From: an uncultured Varibaculum sp.
GTDB taxonomy: Bacteria > Actinomycetota > Actinomycetes > Actinomycetales > Actinomycetaceae
Assembly (NCBI GenBank): GCA_947253735.1
Contig: CAMYAU010000003.1
Coordinates: 1-35,143, forward strand
DNA length: 35,143 nucleotides
Direction: 5' to 3'
A program made the position numbers and the translations under genes. Of the stretch, positions 32,638 through 35,143 are shown one piece after another; the first letter of the stretch is position 1; every line of letters starts with the position of its first letter. The notes under the pieces are model-generated. The model was not told where the DNA came from and did not search any database. It saw nothing but the letters and a program-made list of their open reading frames with translations.

Positions 32638-35143
32638 ATGATTAACAGTCAAACTGCGAAGTTGCTGCGGCGTTGGATCGTCGCTGGATTAGCTGCCGCA
32701 TTAGCGTTGGCCTGGACTATCACTACGTTGGTAGCCCCTTCCCAGGCCTCCTCGGATCAGAATCTCACCGTAAAAAGTGTAGATGGCAATCCCACCTCCC
32801 TGAATGTCCAGTACCCCGATTCTGAAAATGCTGGACGATTCCCCTATTCCAATGATTATTCGGCTAACCAGACTTGGTATAACCAGAATCGCGAAATTTG
32901 GAATCAGTGGAATCAGCGGGCTAAAGAAATCTATGGAGGCTCGGCAGAGACCCCAGTTCAGTACCGGTACATGACTCTCGAGGAACCGTTCAGGGATGCT
33001 CAAGGACAGTGGCGCTACAAGTGGGTAGATCCACTTGGCTATTTCCTGCCTAACGCGGGTCCCGGTAAAAATCAGGTAATTACGGATACCGCCTGTATTG
33101 ATCCCAATGTGGGGCAATCACCTGTCTACACGACTTATGTTAAGAATTTGCCGGCTAACGCAGTTCAGGCAAAGATTACCCTGGATCCTCAAAAAGCTAT
33201 CGAGTTCCGCAGCAAGACCGGTAAAAACTATTCCCCAGAACAACAGGGAATGTTTAAAGCCCTTGCATATGTTAATAACGGCGGTGACCCCCGCCTTAAC
33301 GACTTCGTAAATTATGACGAAGCTACCTTGAAGCAGAAGATCGCGGAATATCCGGCCATCGGAGACTTCTATAACGCCAATATGAATCTGATCGAGGCGC
33401 AGCGTGATGCCGTCAGCAAGATGAAATCTCTGAAACCAAATCAGAAATTTCAGGTATTGCAGGGTATCGCGTGGGCAATCAACCGCGGGAATCCCGAGTG
33501 GTTGGCTATCGGTGATAACTGCGCCTACATTGATCAGTATCAGACCGCAAACTGCCGCGTTAACAAACAGCTTACTGATCTTGCGCAATCGGTTTACGCT
33601 GACCTGAAGGTTATGGCCAATTCTCAGCTTAAGATGTACGAGGCTTATGCCAAGTATAAAGAGCAGTTCAAGCGAAATGAGGAAGCTTATAAGAAAGCTC
33701 TAGAAAAGTGGCAAAAGGAAACTAAGCGTCAGGTAGAAGCCAACGAAAAGCTCTACCAGACCAATAAGCAACTGCTGGAATCTATCAAGATCTACGTCGA
33801 TAAAACCGATGATGGCAAGAAGCTAGCCATAAAACTTCATGGTTCCTCCGAAGCCTTGGCCTTACTACAAAAAAGTAACGCTAGAATTGATGTTAACCTC
33901 ACCGTAAATGGCAGGACCGTGCCAGTAAGTGGCGTGTCAGTAGCAGCGGCAGCTTCGCCAAACGGTATTCCCGTTCCGGTTGAATCAACGGGTCTGGGAT
34001 GTGACCAAAGCTTAAGAGGTACCGTTGAAGCCTCCTTCAAAGGGGAAATTGAAATTTCCGGTACCTACATCTTTGACGGGCGTAACCTATTGCAGCGTCA
34101 AATTGTTTTGCAAAAGTACAAGGTATACGTAAGCGGTAACACCAGCCATGATTTTAATTTCACAGGCGACTGCCCAGTGGCCCCGGAGCCTAAGATTGGG
34201 ACCACTTTGGTGGGACCTGGTGAAGCTAAGCAGATTGACACTGCCGACTTGGAAGATTCCAACATCGTAACCCTGACCGACAAGGTTCAGTTCAAGAACC
34301 TTAAGGGGGGACAGAACTACGTCATTAAGGGTGAACTGGTAGATGGTGATGGTAACAGCGTTAACGTGACCGGTGTCAGCCCAGCCTTCGACCCCAAATT
34401 CTCTCCTGGTGCTACCGACAACGGCAACGGTTACTATTCCGGGACCGTCAATATGACCTTCCAGGTTCCGGTAGAGAAGATCCGTAAACACGAGAAGCTG
34501 GTTGCTTACGAAACACTCTATAAAGGCACTACGCCCCAAAGCGGAAACGAATTCACGGCGCATAAAGATAAGGATGATGCTAACCAGACCGTAACCGAAA
34601 AGCCGCGGCTTAAAACTACTGCCAAGGTAAATGGGGAATCCCTAAACGGTGGCAAGATAGCACGCCCGGCTGAAGGCGCAGATGTGACGATTACTGACAC
34701 CGTCGTATGGCACAAGCTGCAGCCCGGTACCTACACTCTCAGTGGCAAACTGATGAAGAAGGTAGGCGACCAGGTAAGTGAAGTACCCGGATCTGCCACC
34801 CAGAAGAACTTCAGTATTTCTGGTGGTAAGACCGGCACGGTGACGATGGATCTCAAGTTGCCGGCTAAAGAGATCGAACCCGGTGCTTCCTATGTGGTGT
34901 ATGAAAAAGTCTATAAAGGCGAAAACAACACCTCCGGTGAGCCGATTGCCAAACACGAAGATCAGAATGATGGTGGTCAGACCATAAGCGTCAGCCCCAA
35001 GGAGCACAAACTGCCCAGCATTGAAACCAAGGCGTGGGTGCGCGATGACGGAAACTCGCTAATCAGTGCGGTTGAGGCCGACGGTAACGACTTCAAAGTC
35101 AAAGACCAGATCACTTACAAAGACCTCAAACCCGGCACCTACA
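32638..35143 (+). CDS. Secreted VaFE-repeat surface protein with putative thioester domain (3' end beyond window)
   Basis: The visible 835 residues have no stop codon and run off the right edge. Residues 1-38 are a Sec signal peptide with an RR pair, a hydrophobic core and an SQA cleavage site. Residues about 60-310 resemble a TQXA-type thioester domain: ACID with C153, and VLQGIAW with Q275 and W279, the pair expected to form a Cys-Gln thioester for covalent adhesion. A charged coiled coil follows (about 317-388). VaFE repeats start near 518, 656 and 793, with lines such as LQPGTYTLSGKL, VVYEKVYKG and AKHEDQNDGGQT. Such proteins are usually anchored by sortase through a C-terminal LPxTG, not visible here. 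Adhesion is inferred. Confidence 0.85.
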   Translation, partial: MINSQTAKLLRRWIVAGLAAALALAWTITTLVAPSQASSDQNLTVKSVDGNPTSLNVQYPDSENAGRFPYSNDYSANQTWYNQNREIWNQWNQRAKEIYGGSAETPVQYRYMTLEEPFRDAQGQWRYKWVDPLGYFLPNAGPGKNQVITDTACIDPNVGQSPVYTTYVKNLPANAVQAKITLDPQKAIEFRSKTGKNYSPEQQGMFKALAYVNNGGDPRLNDFVNYDEATLKQKIAEYPAIGDFYNANMNLIEAQRDAVSKMKSLKPNQKFQVLQGIAWAINRGNPEWLAIGDNCAYIDQYQTANCRVNKQLTDLAQSVYADLKVMANSQLKMYEAYAKYKEQFKRNEEAYKKALEKWQKETKRQVEANEKLYQTNKQLLESIKIYVDKTDDGKKLAIKLHGSSEALALLQKSNARIDVNLTVNGRTVPVSGVSVAAAASPNGIPVPVESTGLGCDQSLRGTVEASFKGEIEISGTYIFDGRNLLQRQIVLQKYKVYVSGNTSHDFNFTGDCPVAPEPKIGTTLVGPGEAKQIDTADLEDSNIVTLTDKVQFKNLKGGQNYVIKGELVDGDGNSVNVTGVSPAFDPKFSPGATDNGNGYYSGTVNMTFQVPVEKIRKHEKLVAYETLYKGTTPQSGNEFTAHKDKDDANQTVTEKPRLKTTAKVNGESLNGGKIARPAEGADVTITDTVVWHKLQPGTYTLSGKLMKKVGDQVSEVPGSATQKNFSISGGKTGTVTMDLKLPAKEIEPGASYVVYEKVYKGENNTSGEPIAKHEDQNDGGQTISVSPKEHKLPSIETKAWVRDDGNSLISAVEADGNDFKVKDQITYKDLKPGTY

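Overview
The window looks like a chromosome segment of a moderate-G+C actinobacterium, most likely of the family Actinomycetaceae. A Varibaculum- or Mobiluncus-like organism would fit, but this is an inference from gene content rather than a match. Lineage markers include a WhiB regulator, CarD, a DUF3073 protein, a DUF3618 protein beside an actinobacterial holin-X protein, a bacterial sterol-carrier-like (SCP_3) protein, an actinobacterial RidA, and a large surface protein with VaFE repeats. The pyruvate:ferredoxin-type oxidoreductase and the surface adhesin suit an anaerobic or facultative host-associated bacterium. There are no insertion sequences, CRISPR arrays, phage genes or rRNA operons. 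The only tRNA is a tRNA-Thr cut by the left edge.

Region 1 (1-7187, all minus strand) holds metabolism and transcription genes. CarD is followed by ispD (MEP isoprenoid pathway), a UMF1-type MFS transporter, and the PEP-dependent dihydroxyacetone kinase dhaK-dhaL-dhaM. DhaM is an EIIA-HPr-complete Enzyme I fusion and may therefore take phosphate directly from PEP. Region 2 (7318-11839) is a block also known from mycobacteria: metallophosphoesterase and class A penicillin-binding protein on one strand, then a divergent whiB gene, a short DUF4177-like gene and ridA.

Region 3 (11848-15636) holds a SdpI-like membrane protein coupled to a 14-helix MFS exporter, the SCP-like protein, the holin-X/DUF3618 pair and DUF3073. 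Region 4 (15786-20353) is a MacB/FtsX-type ABC exporter whose ATPase carries an unusual tail of about 425 residues. Region 5 (20516-22210) is a two-gene cassette of a WXG100-like small protein and a GHSQG lipase with an N-terminal helical domain ending in a YxxxE motif. I read it as a type VII secretion partner/effector pair, and it is the most interesting candidate in the window. A YwiC-like membrane protein with a long disordered N-terminus converges on it.

Region 6 (23946-28720) is a four-gene 2-oxoacid oxidoreductase operon (gamma, alpha, beta, then a GltD-like flavoprotein fused to a two-cluster ferredoxin), closed by a good terminator. Region 7 (28814-32151) has an unknown polytopic protein, a nitrobindin-like protein lacking the expected haem histidine, the YgfZ-type folate-binding protein and D-aminoacyl-tRNA deacylase. 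Region 8 (32152-35143) is a 486-base non-coding stretch with a probable promoter and structured leader. It leads into a secreted protein with a putative thioester domain, a coiled coil and VaFE repeats, which runs off the right edge.
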